This document shows, in pieces, positions 9,468 through 17,075 of a DNA stretch of 64,000 nucleotides. The stretch is from Collinsella tanakaei (lineage in GTDB: Bacteria; Actinomycetota; Coriobacteriia; Coriobacteriales; Coriobacteriaceae): positions 1-64,000 of the forward strand of contig NZ_JAUDCO010000009.1 of the NCBI RefSeq assembly GCF_030373545.1, given 5' to 3'. Position numbers and translations under genes: made by a program. Positions within the stretch are counted from its first letter, which is position 1. The number at the start of each line of letters is the position of its first letter. Under the pieces are notes generated by a model. It made no database searches and was not told the origin of the DNA. It saw only the letters and a program-made list of their open reading frames with translations.

Positions 9468-10979
9468 ATGGGCCTGTACCACAGCACGCGTTCTCGGGAA
9501 ACGACATGCACCGCCAAGCAGGCTATCCGCACCGGCATCGCCGCCGACGGCGGTCTGTTCGTAAGCGACGCGCTCGGCGAGACGACGATCGATATCGCCA
9601 CGCTCGCCGGCAAGGGCTACCACGAGCTCACCCGCGAGGTGCTCGGCATCCTGCTGCCCGATTACACGGCCGACGAGATCGCGGCGTGCGTGGACGAGGC
9701 CTACGGCACCACGTTTGCCAGCGACGAGGTCACGCCCCTCGTGCCGCTCACGTGCGCACCGGGCGGCACGACCGATGCCCCGACGTTCGTGCTCGAGCTC
9801 TTCGGCGGTCCCACGAGCGCCTTCAAGGACGTCGCGCTGCAGATGCTCCCCCGCCTCATGGCCCGCACCGGCTCCGCGGATACGACCGACGAGCGCATCA
9901 TGATCGTCACGGCGACCTCAGGCGACACGGGCAAGGCGGCGCTTGCCGGCTTTGCCGACGCCGCGGGCTGCGGCATCACCGTCTTCTACCCTGAAGGCAA
10001 GGTCAGCCGCGTGCAGGAGCTCCAGATGTCCACGCAGGAGGGCGCCAACGTCGCCGTCTGCGGTGTGCGCGGCAACTTCGATGACGCGCAGAGCGCGGTG
10101 AAGTGCATCTTCGCCGACCGCGATCTGGCTGCGCGCCTGGCCCAGCAGGGCGTGATGCTCTCGAGCGCCAACTCCATCAACGTCGGGCGCCTCGTCCCGC
10201 AGGTCGTCTACTACTTCGCCGCCTACGCGCAGCTGTTGCGCGCAGGCGCGATCCAGGTGGGCGACGGCGTGGAGTTCTGCGTGCCGACCGGCAACTTCGG
10301 CGACATCCTCGCGGGCTACTATGCCCGTCGCATGGGCCTGCCCGTCTCCCGCCTCATCGTGGCGAGCGACAAGAACAACGTGCTGTTCGACTTCCTGACG
10401 AGCGGCACCTACGACCGTAAGCGCCCGTTTTTCACGACGAGCTCGCCGTCCATGGACATCCTCGTCTCCTCGAACCTCGAGCGCCTGCTGTACTACGCAT
10501 CCGACGGCGACTGCGAGCTCGTGGCGCAGCTCATGGAACAGCTCGGAACGAACGGCTCCTACGAGGTGCCCGCCGAGCTGCTCGCGCGCATCCAAGAAGT
10601 CTTCGGCTGCGGCTGGGCGGATGAGGACGACGTGGCGCGCGCCATCCGCACGTGCTGGGAGGACAACTCCTATGTGATTGACCCGCACACCGCCTGCGGC
10701 TACCACGTGCTCTCCGAGCTGCCCTGCGTCCCCGGCACCGCCGCACGCGTGCTGCTGTCCACGGCGAGCCCCTACAAGTTCCCGCGCGCCGTCGCCGGCG
10801 CCCTCGGCCTGTTCTGCCCGCCGGATGACTTCGCCTGCATGAACGTGCTCGCCAAGGCCACGAACACCACGCCCCCGGCCCAGCTCGCCAACCTGCAGGA
10901 CAAGCCCGTCCTGCACACCGACGTCGTGGACATCGACACCATGCCCGCCTACGTCGAGGCCGCCGCATCGAAGCTGTAA
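9468..10979 (+). CDS. thrC: Threonine synthase
   Basis: A PLP enzyme that converts O-phospho-L-homoserine to threonine. The 503-residue protein is the long bacterial class. It has the N-terminal YHSTRSRE segment, the PLP-binding lysine in TSAFKDVALQ near residue 122, and the glycine-rich phosphate-binding loop in VTATSGDTGKAAL. I start it at the ATG at 9468 (MGLYHSTR), preceded by AAAGGGGGA; the open frame upstream is non-coding leader. thrB follows 287 nt downstream on the same strand. No homoserine dehydrogenase gene is present in this window. Confidence 0.95.
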   Translation: MGLYHSTRSRETTCTAKQAIRTGIAADGGLFVSDALGETTIDIATLAGKGYHELTREVLGILLPDYTADEIAACVDEAYGTTFASDEVTPLVPLTCAPGGTTDAPTFVLELFGGPTSAFKDVALQMLPRLMARTGSADTTDERIMIVTATSGDTGKAALAGFADAAGCGITVFYPEGKVSRVQELQMSTQEGANVAVCGVRGNFDDAQSAVKCIFADRDLAARLAQQGVMLSSANSINVGRLVPQVVYYFAAYAQLLRAGAIQVGDGVEFCVPTGNFGDILAGYYARRMGLPVSRLIVASDKNNVLFDFLTSGTYDRKRPFFTTSSPSMDILVSSNLERLLYYASDGDCELVAQLMEQLGTNGSYEVPAELLARIQEVFGCGWADEDDVARAIRTCWEDNSYVIDPHTACGYHVLSELPCVPGTAARVLLSTASPYKFPRAVAGALGLFCPPDDFACMNVLAKATNTTPPAQLANLQDKPVLHTDVVDIDTMPAYVEAAASKL

Positions 10980-11020
10980 CCCCCGGCGGGGGCGGCCTGC
11001 CGACCCCGCCCCTTTATTGG

Positions 11021-11047
11021 GCGGTCTCGGCCTACGGCCGAGACCGC
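11021..11047 (+). terminator. 12-bp hairpin after thrC
   Basis: GCGGTCTCGGCC and GGCCGAGACCGC form a perfect 12-bp stem with a TAC loop 41 nt after the thrC stop. The stem is strong but there is no U-tract, so it may be a processing or stability element rather than a terminator. Confidence 0.45.
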
Positions 11048-11091
11048 GCCATCTTCCCTCCCCGCCCCGTGGCCCCAGAGACGAACACCCT

Positions 11092-11305
11092 CAGGTTCGC
11101 GCTGGTGGCGGGGACGGTGAGCGGGTAAACGCCTCCCGGCGGATCTGGTCGTTCCGTCCGCCGCGAGTTCCGCACGCAAAGGAGAGCCCAGTGGGCTCTC
11201 CGTCTTGCGCAGGACTGTCCGAGCGCCGGATGGAACGACCAGATCCGCCCGGAAGGAGCATTGACCATGATCAAGATCACCGTCCCCGCCACCAGCGCGA
11301 ACCTG
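11092..11305. repeat. Composite inverted repeat carrying an inverted copy of the thrB 5' end
   Basis: Three nested inverted repeats precede and enter thrB. The outer arms 11092-11120 and 11277-11305 are 29 bp and perfect; the right arm is thrB codons 4-13. The middle arms 11138-11160 and 11227-11249 pair with one mismatch. The centre, 11181-11201, is GGAGAGCCC/GGGCTCTCC. Read on the minus strand, the left outer arm encodes TVPATSANL, the thrB N-terminus, so it looks like an inverted duplicate of the gene start. Confidence 0.85.
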
Positions 11306-12148
11306 GGAATCGGCTATGACACGCTCGGCATGGCGGTGAGCCTCTACTCGCACTTCACCTTCGAGCGCGCCGAGACGCTTACCATCACCGGCTGCCCCGA
11401 GGAGTTCCGCAACGAGGACAACCTCGTCTACGTCTCGTTCGTCGACGCCCTGCGCGAGTGGGGCGAGGAGCCCTTCCCCGTCGCCATCGACATCGCCACC
11501 GAGGTGCCGGTCGCGCGCGGCCTGGGTTCGAGCTCCACCTGCGTCGTCGCCGGCATCATGGCCGCAGCCGCGCTCACCGGCCACATGGTCGACCGTGCTG
11601 AACTCGTCCGTATCGCCACTGCGGTCGAGGGGCATCCCGACAACGTCGCGCCCGCCATCCTCGGCGGCGCCGTGTGCTCGTTCACCCCTGAAGGCGACCT
11701 GCCACGCTGCCTGCGCTACGAGGTGTCGGACCGCCTGCGCTTCATCACCGTCATCCCCCCGTACGAGGTGCACACGAGCGAGGCCCGTAAGGTGGTGCCG
11801 CAGGAGATTCCGCTGTCTTCCGCCGTGTGGCAGATGGGCCGCATCGCCGGCATGACGCGCGGCCTGGAGACCGGTGACGCCGACCTCATCGCCGCCGCGA
11901 ACGACGACCGCCTGCAGGAGCCCTACCGTCGCCCCCTCATCCCGGACTACGACGACATCCGCCGCGTGTGCCTTGAGGGCGGCGCCAAGACGCTGTGGAT
12001 CTCGGGCTCGGGCTCGACCCTCATGGCCGTGACCGACGACACCATCGTGGCGAAGTTTTTGCAGGTGCGTCTGCAGGAGCGCTTCCCCGCCTGCGAGACG
12101 CACATCCTCACCTGCGACACGGAGGGCGCCCAGATCGAGTACCTGTAG
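11267..12148 (+). CDS. thrB: Homoserine kinase
   Basis: Phosphorylates homoserine with ATP to feed threonine synthase. The 293-residue GHMP-superfamily kinase has the ATP-binding loop VARGLGSSSTCVVAG near residues 83-97, an N-terminal TVPATSANLGIGYD and a C-terminal GSGSTLMAV motif. Start ATG at 11267 follows GGAAGGAG with 8-nt spacing; an in-frame TTG at 11261 is less likely. The first codons form the right arm of a long inverted repeat whose other arm is upstream, so the start region could fold against its leader. It is co-directional with thrC. A further large hairpin follows 18 nt after the stop. Confidence 0.93.
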   Translation: MIKITVPATSANLGIGYDTLGMAVSLYSHFTFERAETLTITGCPEEFRNEDNLVYVSFVDALREWGEEPFPVAIDIATEVPVARGLGSSSTCVVAGIMAAAALTGHMVDRAELVRIATAVEGHPDNVAPAILGGAVCSFTPEGDLPRCLRYEVSDRLRFITVIPPYEVHTSEARKVVPQEIPLSSAVWQMGRIAGMTRGLETGDADLIAAANDDRLQEPYRRPLIPDYDDIRRVCLEGGAKTLWISGSGSTLMAVTDDTIVAKFLQVRLQERFPACETHILTCDTEGAQIEYL

Positions 12149-12165
12149 GTCGCTTCGGACCCTCC

Positions 12166-12248
12166 GGCGGCAAGACCGAGACCCCCTCCCAGACGTCCTC
12201 GCCCTTTGGGCTGCGGATTGTCTGGGAGGGGGTCTCGGTCTTGCCGCC
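12166..12248. repeat. 28-bp perfect inverted repeat, conserved-loop hairpin family
   Basis: Arms 12166-12193 and 12221-12248 are perfectly complementary over 28 bp. The loop holds CGTCCTCGCC and GGCTGCGGATTG, matching the loops at 5399-5433 and (reversed) 6651-6677, while the arms are unrelated to those copies. It lies directly after thrB. Confidence 0.9.
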
Positions 12249-12345
12249 TGCGGTGCCTGCGCTTGCAGGGGTTCGCTCTGGAGGTCGCCGGGCTTGGGTT
12301 TGTTCGCATGGATGACTTTGTTGGTCGGGTAACGGATTCCCTGAA

Positions 12346-12378
12346 TGTCCCATTTTTCTCCTGGCCCCGTTTGGGACA
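12346..12378. repeat. 33-nt TGTCCC/GGGACA hairpin
   Basis: TGTCCC at 12346 and GGGACA ending at 12378 enclose a C/T-rich loop. A second 33-nt hairpin with the same ends lies at 13918-13950. Both are a short distance upstream of a start codon. Confidence 0.5.
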
Positions 12379-12452
12379 CGGGACGTGCAGGCGGATATTG
12401 CCGTCGAACGGTATCATGGAAAGCCATGGACAATCGCTGACGAGGAGCCGAT

Positions 12453-13121
12453 ATGACCGCTTCCGATACCCACAAGCCGCTTCCCCTTCCGCTCGCGGCG
12501 CTCTGCATCGTCCTCATGCTCGCCCCCGTCGTCGCCCTGGCGATAACCTGGGGCTCACTGCCCGATACCATCCCCGCCCATTGGGGTGCCGAGGGCATCG
12601 ACCGCTGGGGCTCCAAATACGAGCTGCTTATCGTACCCGCCCTCGGCGTGCTGCTCGGCGCCGTGCTGCTGTTCGGCGCGCATCGGGCCGGTGACGCGCG
12701 CGTGCCCTTCCTCGGCGGCTCGATCGGCGAGCGCGCCGTCATGGCTGCCGCGTGCATCGGTCAGTCGCTTATCGTCCTCGGTGGCACCGTGGGCTGGATC
12801 ATGGGCGCGCAGGGCGCCGGGACTCCGGTCGAATCGCTGACCGGTTCGCTCAACCTGCAGGTACTCGGTGTGCCGGCGATCTTTTTGGTCGCCGGCGTCC
12901 TGCTCGCGATCCGCACCATCAATGCGCCGGAAGACGAGCCGGTACTCGGCGAGCAGTACCACGCTCAGCGCATCGCCGGGGCGATCATGGTCGTATCCGG
13001 CGTCCTCATGAGCGTGCTGTCAGCGCTCGTGGTGAGTGCGCAGATGGTGCAGGTCGTCCAAGCAGCCATCGCCGCCGTCTCCTGCGCCATCCTGTTCGTT
13101 TTGCTCAAGCGCTGGCTGTAG
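12453..13121 (+). CDS. DUF1648 membrane protein (SdpI-like)
   Basis: A 222-residue protein with about six hydrophobic helices. The N-terminal part, with a helix followed by LPDTIPAHWGAEGIDRWGSK, is the signature of DUF1648, found in SdpI-type immunity and signalling proteins and in many uncharacterised Gram-positive membrane proteins. Start ATG at 12453 follows GAGGAG, with TATCAT about 40 nt upstream as a possible -10. It is not linked to any sdpA/B/C-like toxin gene here, so an immunity role is unsupported. mtnN follows 52 nt after the stop. Confidence 0.75.
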   Translation: MTASDTHKPLPLPLAALCIVLMLAPVVALAITWGSLPDTIPAHWGAEGIDRWGSKYELLIVPALGVLLGAVLLFGAHRAGDARVPFLGGSIGERAVMAAACIGQSLIVLGGTVGWIMGAQGAGTPVESLTGSLNLQVLGVPAIFLVAGVLLAIRTINAPEDEPVLGEQYHAQRIAGAIMVVSGVLMSVLSALVVSAQMVQVVQAAIAAVSCAILFVLLKRWL

Positions 13122-13173
13122 CCGGGACGCCTGCTAGAATATGCAGGCGAAACCCGAGCGAACAGGAGGGCAC

Positions 13174-13917
13174 ATGGCACGCACCGTCGCCATCATCGGA
13201 GCACTCGAGAAGGAAGTCCGTCATATCTTCGCCGCGCTGAGCCATGGCAGCGAGGATGTCGCAGCCGGTCTTACGATCGCCTGCGGCGAGCTGGACGGGC
13301 TGCGCGTGGTGGCTACCACTGCGGGCATGGGCACCGTCAACGTGGCAGCTGCAACCCAGCACCTCATCTCCGTCTACGGCGCCGACACGGTCATCTTCTC
13401 CGGCATCGCCGGTGGGCTCAACCCCGCGCTGCACATCGGCGACGTCGTGGTCGGACGCTGTCTGCGCTACATCGACACCGATACGGCTCTGATCGCCGAG
13501 TCCGCACCCGCACTCGAGGAGTTCGCATCGACGCCGCACCTTGTCGAGATGGCCGTGCAGGCCCTGCGTGCGCACGGTTACGTCGCCGTCGACGACGCCG
13601 ACGGCACGACCTCGCCCGACACCCCTCGCTACCTGTGCGGGACCATCGCCACGGGCGACCGCTTCATCACCGGCGACGCCCTGCGCCAGGCGGTCATCGA
13701 CGCCACGCAGGCCGACTGCGCCGAGATGGAAGGAGCGGCCGTCACCCACATCGCTGCCAAGAACGGCGTCGACTGCCTCGTGCTGCGCGCAATCTCGGAC
13801 AACTGCGATGAGGCCTACGACGCCTTTTGCGAGCGCGAGTTCGACCTGGATGAGTACGCCCGCAGCGCCAGCGAGCTCACGCTCGACATCGTGCACCGCA
13901 TCGCCGCGCACGCGTAG
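13174..13917 (+). CDS. mtnN: 5'-methylthioadenosine/S-adenosylhomocysteine nucleosidase
   Basis: Hydrolyses MTA and SAH to adenine plus the thioribose product, recycling toxic by-products of SAM use. The 247-residue PNP-fold protein has IIGALEKEV at the N-terminus, the ribose-site GIAGGLNP, the catalytic-base region EMEGAAVTHIA and the purine-binding RAISDNCDE. I start it at the ATG at 13174, preceded by AGGAGGG; an ATG at 13141 has no ribosome-binding site. It is followed by engB 51 nt on, probably co-transcribed, with a small TGTCCC/GGGACA hairpin between them. Confidence 0.9.
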   Translation: MARTVAIIGALEKEVRHIFAALSHGSEDVAAGLTIACGELDGLRVVATTAGMGTVNVAAATQHLISVYGADTVIFSGIAGGLNPALHIGDVVVGRCLRYIDTDTALIAESAPALEEFASTPHLVEMAVQALRAHGYVAVDDADGTTSPDTPRYLCGTIATGDRFITGDALRQAVIDATQADCAEMEGAAVTHIAAKNGVDCLVLRAISDNCDEAYDAFCEREFDLDEYARSASELTLDIVHRIAAHA

Positions 13918-13950
13918 TGTCCCGACAAGCTCCCGTCCCTTTTCGGGACA
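13918..13950. repeat. 33-nt TGTCCC/GGGACA hairpin between mtnN and engB
   Basis: TGTCCCGA and TCGGGACA pair over 8 bp around a pyrimidine-rich loop. It has the same ends and length as the element at 12346-12378 and lies just before the engB ribosome-binding site. Confidence 0.5.
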
Positions 13951-13968
13951 TCGGATAAGGAGGCTTTT

Positions 13969-14592
13969 ATGCCCGACGCCATCAACTACCGCAAGGCAAA
14001 GTTCGTCGCCAGCTACGGCAAGACGTCGCAGATCCCCGAGTCGACCTGCCCCGAGGTCTGCTTCGTGGGACGCTCCAACGTGGGCAAGTCCTCGATCATG
14101 AACAAGCTGTTCGACCGCAAGAACCTCGTCAAGGTGTCGAGCACGCCGGGCAAGACGAGCAACGTGAACTTCTTCGAGACGGATGACGTGCACTTCGTCG
14201 ACCTGCCGGGCTACGGCTTCGCGCAGCGTAGCAAGTCCGAGCGCGAGCGCTGGGCCGACCTCATCTTCGACTTCCTCGACATGGAACGCAGCTTCAACCT
14301 GATCGTCTCGCTCGTCGACATTCGGCACGATCCGAGCAAACTCGACCACCAGATGATCGAGTTTCTGCAGGAGGGCGGCTACCCGTTCGTGGTCGCGCTC
14401 ACCAAGGCCGACAAGCTCTCGCGCAGCCAGCAGGGACGCCAGCTCGCGTCCATCCGCAAACAGCTCAACGTACCGGCGGAGGACATCATCGTCACCTCGT
14501 CGCAAACGGGCCTGGGCATCGACGAGCTCAAGCGCCGCATCGAAGCCGCCTGTCTGGACGACGAAGACGAAGACGAGACCGCCGAGGAGTAA
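13969..14592 (+). CDS. engB: Ribosome biogenesis GTP-binding protein EngB (YsxC/YihA)
   Basis: An essential TRAFAC-class GTPase that acts in late assembly of the 50S subunit. The 207-residue protein has G1 GRSNVGKSS, the G2 threonine in SSTPGKTSNVN, G3 DLPGYG and G4 TKADK in canonical order and spacing. The C-terminus adds an acidic tail (DDEDEDETAEE). Start ATG at 13969 follows ATAAGGAGG. It ends a short plus-strand run. The 520 nt after it are filled by repeat elements before the convergent ABC exporter gene. Confidence 0.95.
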   Translation: MPDAINYRKAKFVASYGKTSQIPESTCPEVCFVGRSNVGKSSIMNKLFDRKNLVKVSSTPGKTSNVNFFETDDVHFVDLPGYGFAQRSKSERERWADLIFDFLDMERSFNLIVSLVDIRHDPSKLDHQMIEFLQEGGYPFVVALTKADKLSRSQQGRQLASIRKQLNVPAEDIIVTSSQTGLGIDELKRRIEAACLDDEDEDETAEE

Positions 14593-14670
14593 CACCCGGC
14601 CACAAACGCACCGCAGACAAGCGGGCCGCATCCGATCGATCGACCGGACGCGGCCTGCTTTCGCGTACCC

Positions 14671-14790
14671 GATAAGTTTGAACCCGGCACCTTCTTGTCA
14701 GGCGACAAGTTTGTACCCGGCACCATCTTGTCGTCCAGGTGCCGCAGATCGGGGCGAGAGCGACAAGTTTGTACCTGGCACCATCTTGTC
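14671..14790. repeat. Three copies of a 29-bp GACAAG/CTTGTC module
   Basis: Copies at 14671-14699, 14704-14732 and 14762-14790 share the pattern GAYAAGTTTG then ACCYGGCACC then CTTGTC, with GACAAG/CTTGTC able to pair. Between the second and third lies a 23-nt fragment (14733-14755) identical to the left end of the element at 14908. The third copy therefore appears inserted into, or joined to, a truncated element. Further copies occur at 43180-43208 and inside the 38958-39029 palindrome. Confidence 0.85.
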
Positions 14791-14803
14791 GCGACAACGG
14801 AGA

Positions 14804-14904
14804 CGGCCGGCTGAGGGGCCCGAGATTGCCTCGAAGGCCGAGGGCGGACGCCTAGCGTGCGGCGCCCGACGATTGAAGGGCAAGATGGCGACTGTGGAAA
14901 CGGA
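14804..14904. repeat. Structured 104-nt family, chimeric copy
   Basis: It starts CGGCCGGCTGAGG like the complete copies at 15004 and 43220 and keeps the inner helix around GGGCG/GCGCCC. Its 3' part changes to the CGACGATTGA variant and then loses the closing arm, running into the next element. It looks like a truncated or recombinant copy. Confidence 0.7.
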
Positions 14905-14988
14905 CTTTCCAGGTGCCGCAGATCGGGGCGAAAGAGGAGGGCATAGGCCTTGAGGCCATGCCCGACGATTGAGCCCCGAGGTGCGGTG
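14905..14988. repeat. Structured 104-nt family, variant missing its right arm
   Basis: The left arm CCAGGTGCCGCA pairs only in part with TGCGGTG at the right; the remainder is missing. Inner helices TCGGGGC/GCCCCGA and GGGCATAGGCC/GGCCATGCCC are perfect. The internal motifs GAAAGAGGA and CGACGATTGA match the copy at 43328-43429. Confidence 0.75.
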
Positions 14989-15003
14989 TCGCGACAACGG
15001 AGA

Positions 15004-15107
15004 CGGCCGGCTGAGGCGCCCGAGATTGCCTCGAAGGCCGAGGGCGCACGCCTAGCGTGCGGCGCCCGAAGGCCTGAGGGGCAAGGTCGGGTGCCTCAGT
15101 CCGGCCG
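15004..15107. repeat. Complete 104-nt structured repeat element
   Basis: The outer arm CGGCCGGCTGAGG pairs with CCTCAG-T-CCGGCCG, continued by CGCCCGA/TCGGGTG. Inside are TTGCC/GGCAA, AGGCC/GGCCT and GGGCGC/GCGCCC. The copy at 43220-43323 has the same length and layout with paired substitutions in several helices. It lies 6 nt from the 3' end of the ABC exporter gene, so it could also end or protect that transcript. Function unknown. Confidence 0.85.
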
Positions 15108-15113
15108 CAGGGA

Positions 15114-17075
15114 TCAGTCGAGCTCTTTCAATCCTTGATACAGCTGCCAGTACTCCCCGCGCTGCGCGAGTAGCTGCTCGTGGGTACCGCGCTCCACGAT
15201 TTTGCCGTGCTCAAGCACGATGATCGCATCGCAGTTGCGCACCGTCGACAGGCGGTGGGCGATCATGAACGTTGTGCGACCCTCCATGATGCGGTCCATG
15301 CCGCGCTCGATGAGCTTTTCGGTACGCGTGTCGATCGACGACGTCGCCTCGTCCAGGATGAGCACCGGCGGGTCGGCAACCGCGACGCGCGCGATGGCGA
15401 GCAGCTGGCGCTGGCCCTGGGAGAGGTTCGCGCCGTCGGAGGTCACCATGGTGTCGTAGCCCTGCGGCAGACGGCGGATGAACGAATCGGCGCACGCCGC
15501 CTTGGCGGCCGCCCGCACCTCCTCGTCGGTCGCATCCAGCTTGCCGAAGCGGATGTTTTCGGCAATGGTCCCGGTAAACAGATGCGTATCCTGCAGCACG
15601 ATGCCAAGCGAGCGGCGCAGATCGGCCTTGGAGATGCTCTTCACGTTGATGCCGTCGTAGGTGATCTCGCCCGCATCCACATCGTAGAAGCGGTTGATGA
15701 GGTTCGTGATGGTGGTCTTGCCGGCGCCCGTCGACCCGACGAAGGCGATCTTCTGCCCCGGCTTGGCGAACAGGTTGAGCTTCTTGAGCACCAAGCGTCC
15801 CGGCACGTAGCCGAAGTCGACATCGTGGAAGCGCACGTCGCCGCGAAGCGGCAGCATACCCGTCGCGAGCACCGTGCCGTCCACGCCGAGCGCCGTTGTC
15901 TGCGCCACGGCACCGGACTCCTCCGCGGCCAGATCGCCGCCCACGCCGCTGGCCCCCTCAGCCTGCTGCGCACCGTCGGCCACGCGGACGAGCGCACCGT
16001 AGGCGCCGATGCCCATGCCCTCGGGCAGCTTCCACGCCCAGGTGTCGCGCCCGGTCTGCACGAGCTTCACCGTGCCCTCGTCCACCTCGGGCTCCATCTC
16101 CATGGCGGCGAACAGACGCTCCGCGCCGGCCATGGCGTTGAGCAGAAAGTTTCCGAGCTGCGTGAACTGGTTGATGGGCTGGGTCGCCTGGCGCACGAAC
16201 ACGAGGTAGCTCGCCAGCGCGCCCACGTCGGCCATCCCGTTCACGGCGAGCAGCGCGCCCACGACGGCCACGATCGTGTAGTTGACGTACCCGATGCACA
16301 CGGTGGTCGGCACCATCGTGAAGGCGTAAGCCTGCGCGGAGGCACCGGCTTGGCGCAGCTCCTCGTTACGGTCGGTGAACTCGCGGACGTTGGCCGCCTC
16401 GTGATTGAACACCTTCACGACCTTCTGGCCGGCGACCATCTCCTCGATATAGCCGTCGAGCGCGCCGAGCGCGTTTTGCTGGCGCGAGAAGAACATCTTG
16501 CTGCGCCCGCCCGAGAAGCGCACGTACAGCGCGATGACGAGGTTGCACGCCACCGTGATGAGCGTGAGCTGCCAGTTGAGCACAAACAGAACGATAAGCG
16601 TGCCGACCATCTGGATGAAGGCCTGGATGACGTTGGCGAAGCTGTTGTTGAGCGCCTCGGCGACCGTATCGACGTCGTTGGTGAAGTAGCTCATGACATC
16701 GCCGGTGCGGGTGCGGTCGAAAAACGACAGCGGCAGTTTCTGGATATGCGCGAACAGGTCGCGACGGATGTCGAACACGACCTTCTGCGCGGCGCGCACC
16801 ATCGTCTGCGTGTAGCCGAACGACGCGAACACGCCGATGACGTACACGATGACCGTGAACGCGATGAGGCCGGGCAGGTCGTCGCCACGTCCCTCGGACA
16901 GGGCGTTGACCACCGGGCGCACCATGTAGGTGCCGCACAGGTTGGCGAGTGCCGCGATGGATACGAGCACGGCCACCGCAAGCAGCGAGAGCCTCGCATG
17001 CCCCATGTAGGACAGCAGGCGGCGGATCGTATGGCCCAGGTTTTGCGGCCGGGCCTGAGCGGTCGTCCTAGCCAC
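15114..17075 (-). CDS. ABC exporter half-transporter, catalytic subunit
   Basis: A type IV ABC exporter half (about 653 residues): six membrane helices (about residues 30-330), then an ATPase domain with Walker A GSTGAGKTT, signature LSQGQRQLLA and Walker B VLILDEATSSID with an intact catalytic Glu. Between the domains is an unusual Ala/Gly-rich insertion of about 70 residues. I prefer the GTG at 17075, nine bases after AAGGGG; a GTG at 17084 is also in frame but too close to that site. The start overlaps the end of the partner gene, implying translational coupling. With the upstream half it should form a heterodimeric multidrug-type exporter; substrate unknown. Confidence 0.88.
   Translation of the reverse strand: MARTTAQARPQNLGHTIRRLLSYMGHARLSLLAVAVLVSIAALANLCGTYMVRPVVNALSEGRGDDLPGLIAFTVIVYVIGVFASFGYTQTMVRAAQKVVFDIRRDLFAHIQKLPLSFFDRTRTGDVMSYFTNDVDTVAEALNNSFANVIQAFIQMVGTLIVLFVLNWQLTLITVACNLVIALYVRFSGGRSKMFFSRQQNALGALDGYIEEMVAGQKVVKVFNHEAANVREFTDRNEELRQAGASAQAYAFTMVPTTVCIGYVNYTIVAVVGALLAVNGMADVGALASYLVFVRQATQPINQFTQLGNFLLNAMAGAERLFAAMEMEPEVDEGTVKLVQTGRDTWAWKLPEGMGIGAYGALVRVADGAQQAEGASGVGGDLAAEESGAVAQTTALGVDGTVLATGMLPLRGDVRFHDVDFGYVPGRLVLKKLNLFAKPGQKIAFVGSTGAGKTTITNLINRFYDVDAGEITYDGINVKSISKADLRRSLGIVLQDTHLFTGTIAENIRFGKLDATDEEVRAAAKAACADSFIRRLPQGYDTMVTSDGANLSQGQRQLLAIARVAVADPPVLILDEATSSIDTRTEKLIERGMDRIMEGRTTFMIAHRLSTVRNCDAIIVLEHGKIVERGTHEQLLAQRGEYWQLYQGLKELD

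Noticed and set aside
12453-13121. Sdp toxin immunity locus
   Set aside because: DUF1648 is shared with SdpI, but no toxin or sdpR-like gene is adjacent.
14671-15107. CRISPR array
   Set aside because: The repeats are of several kinds, unevenly spaced and self-complementary; there are no uniform spacers and no cas genes.
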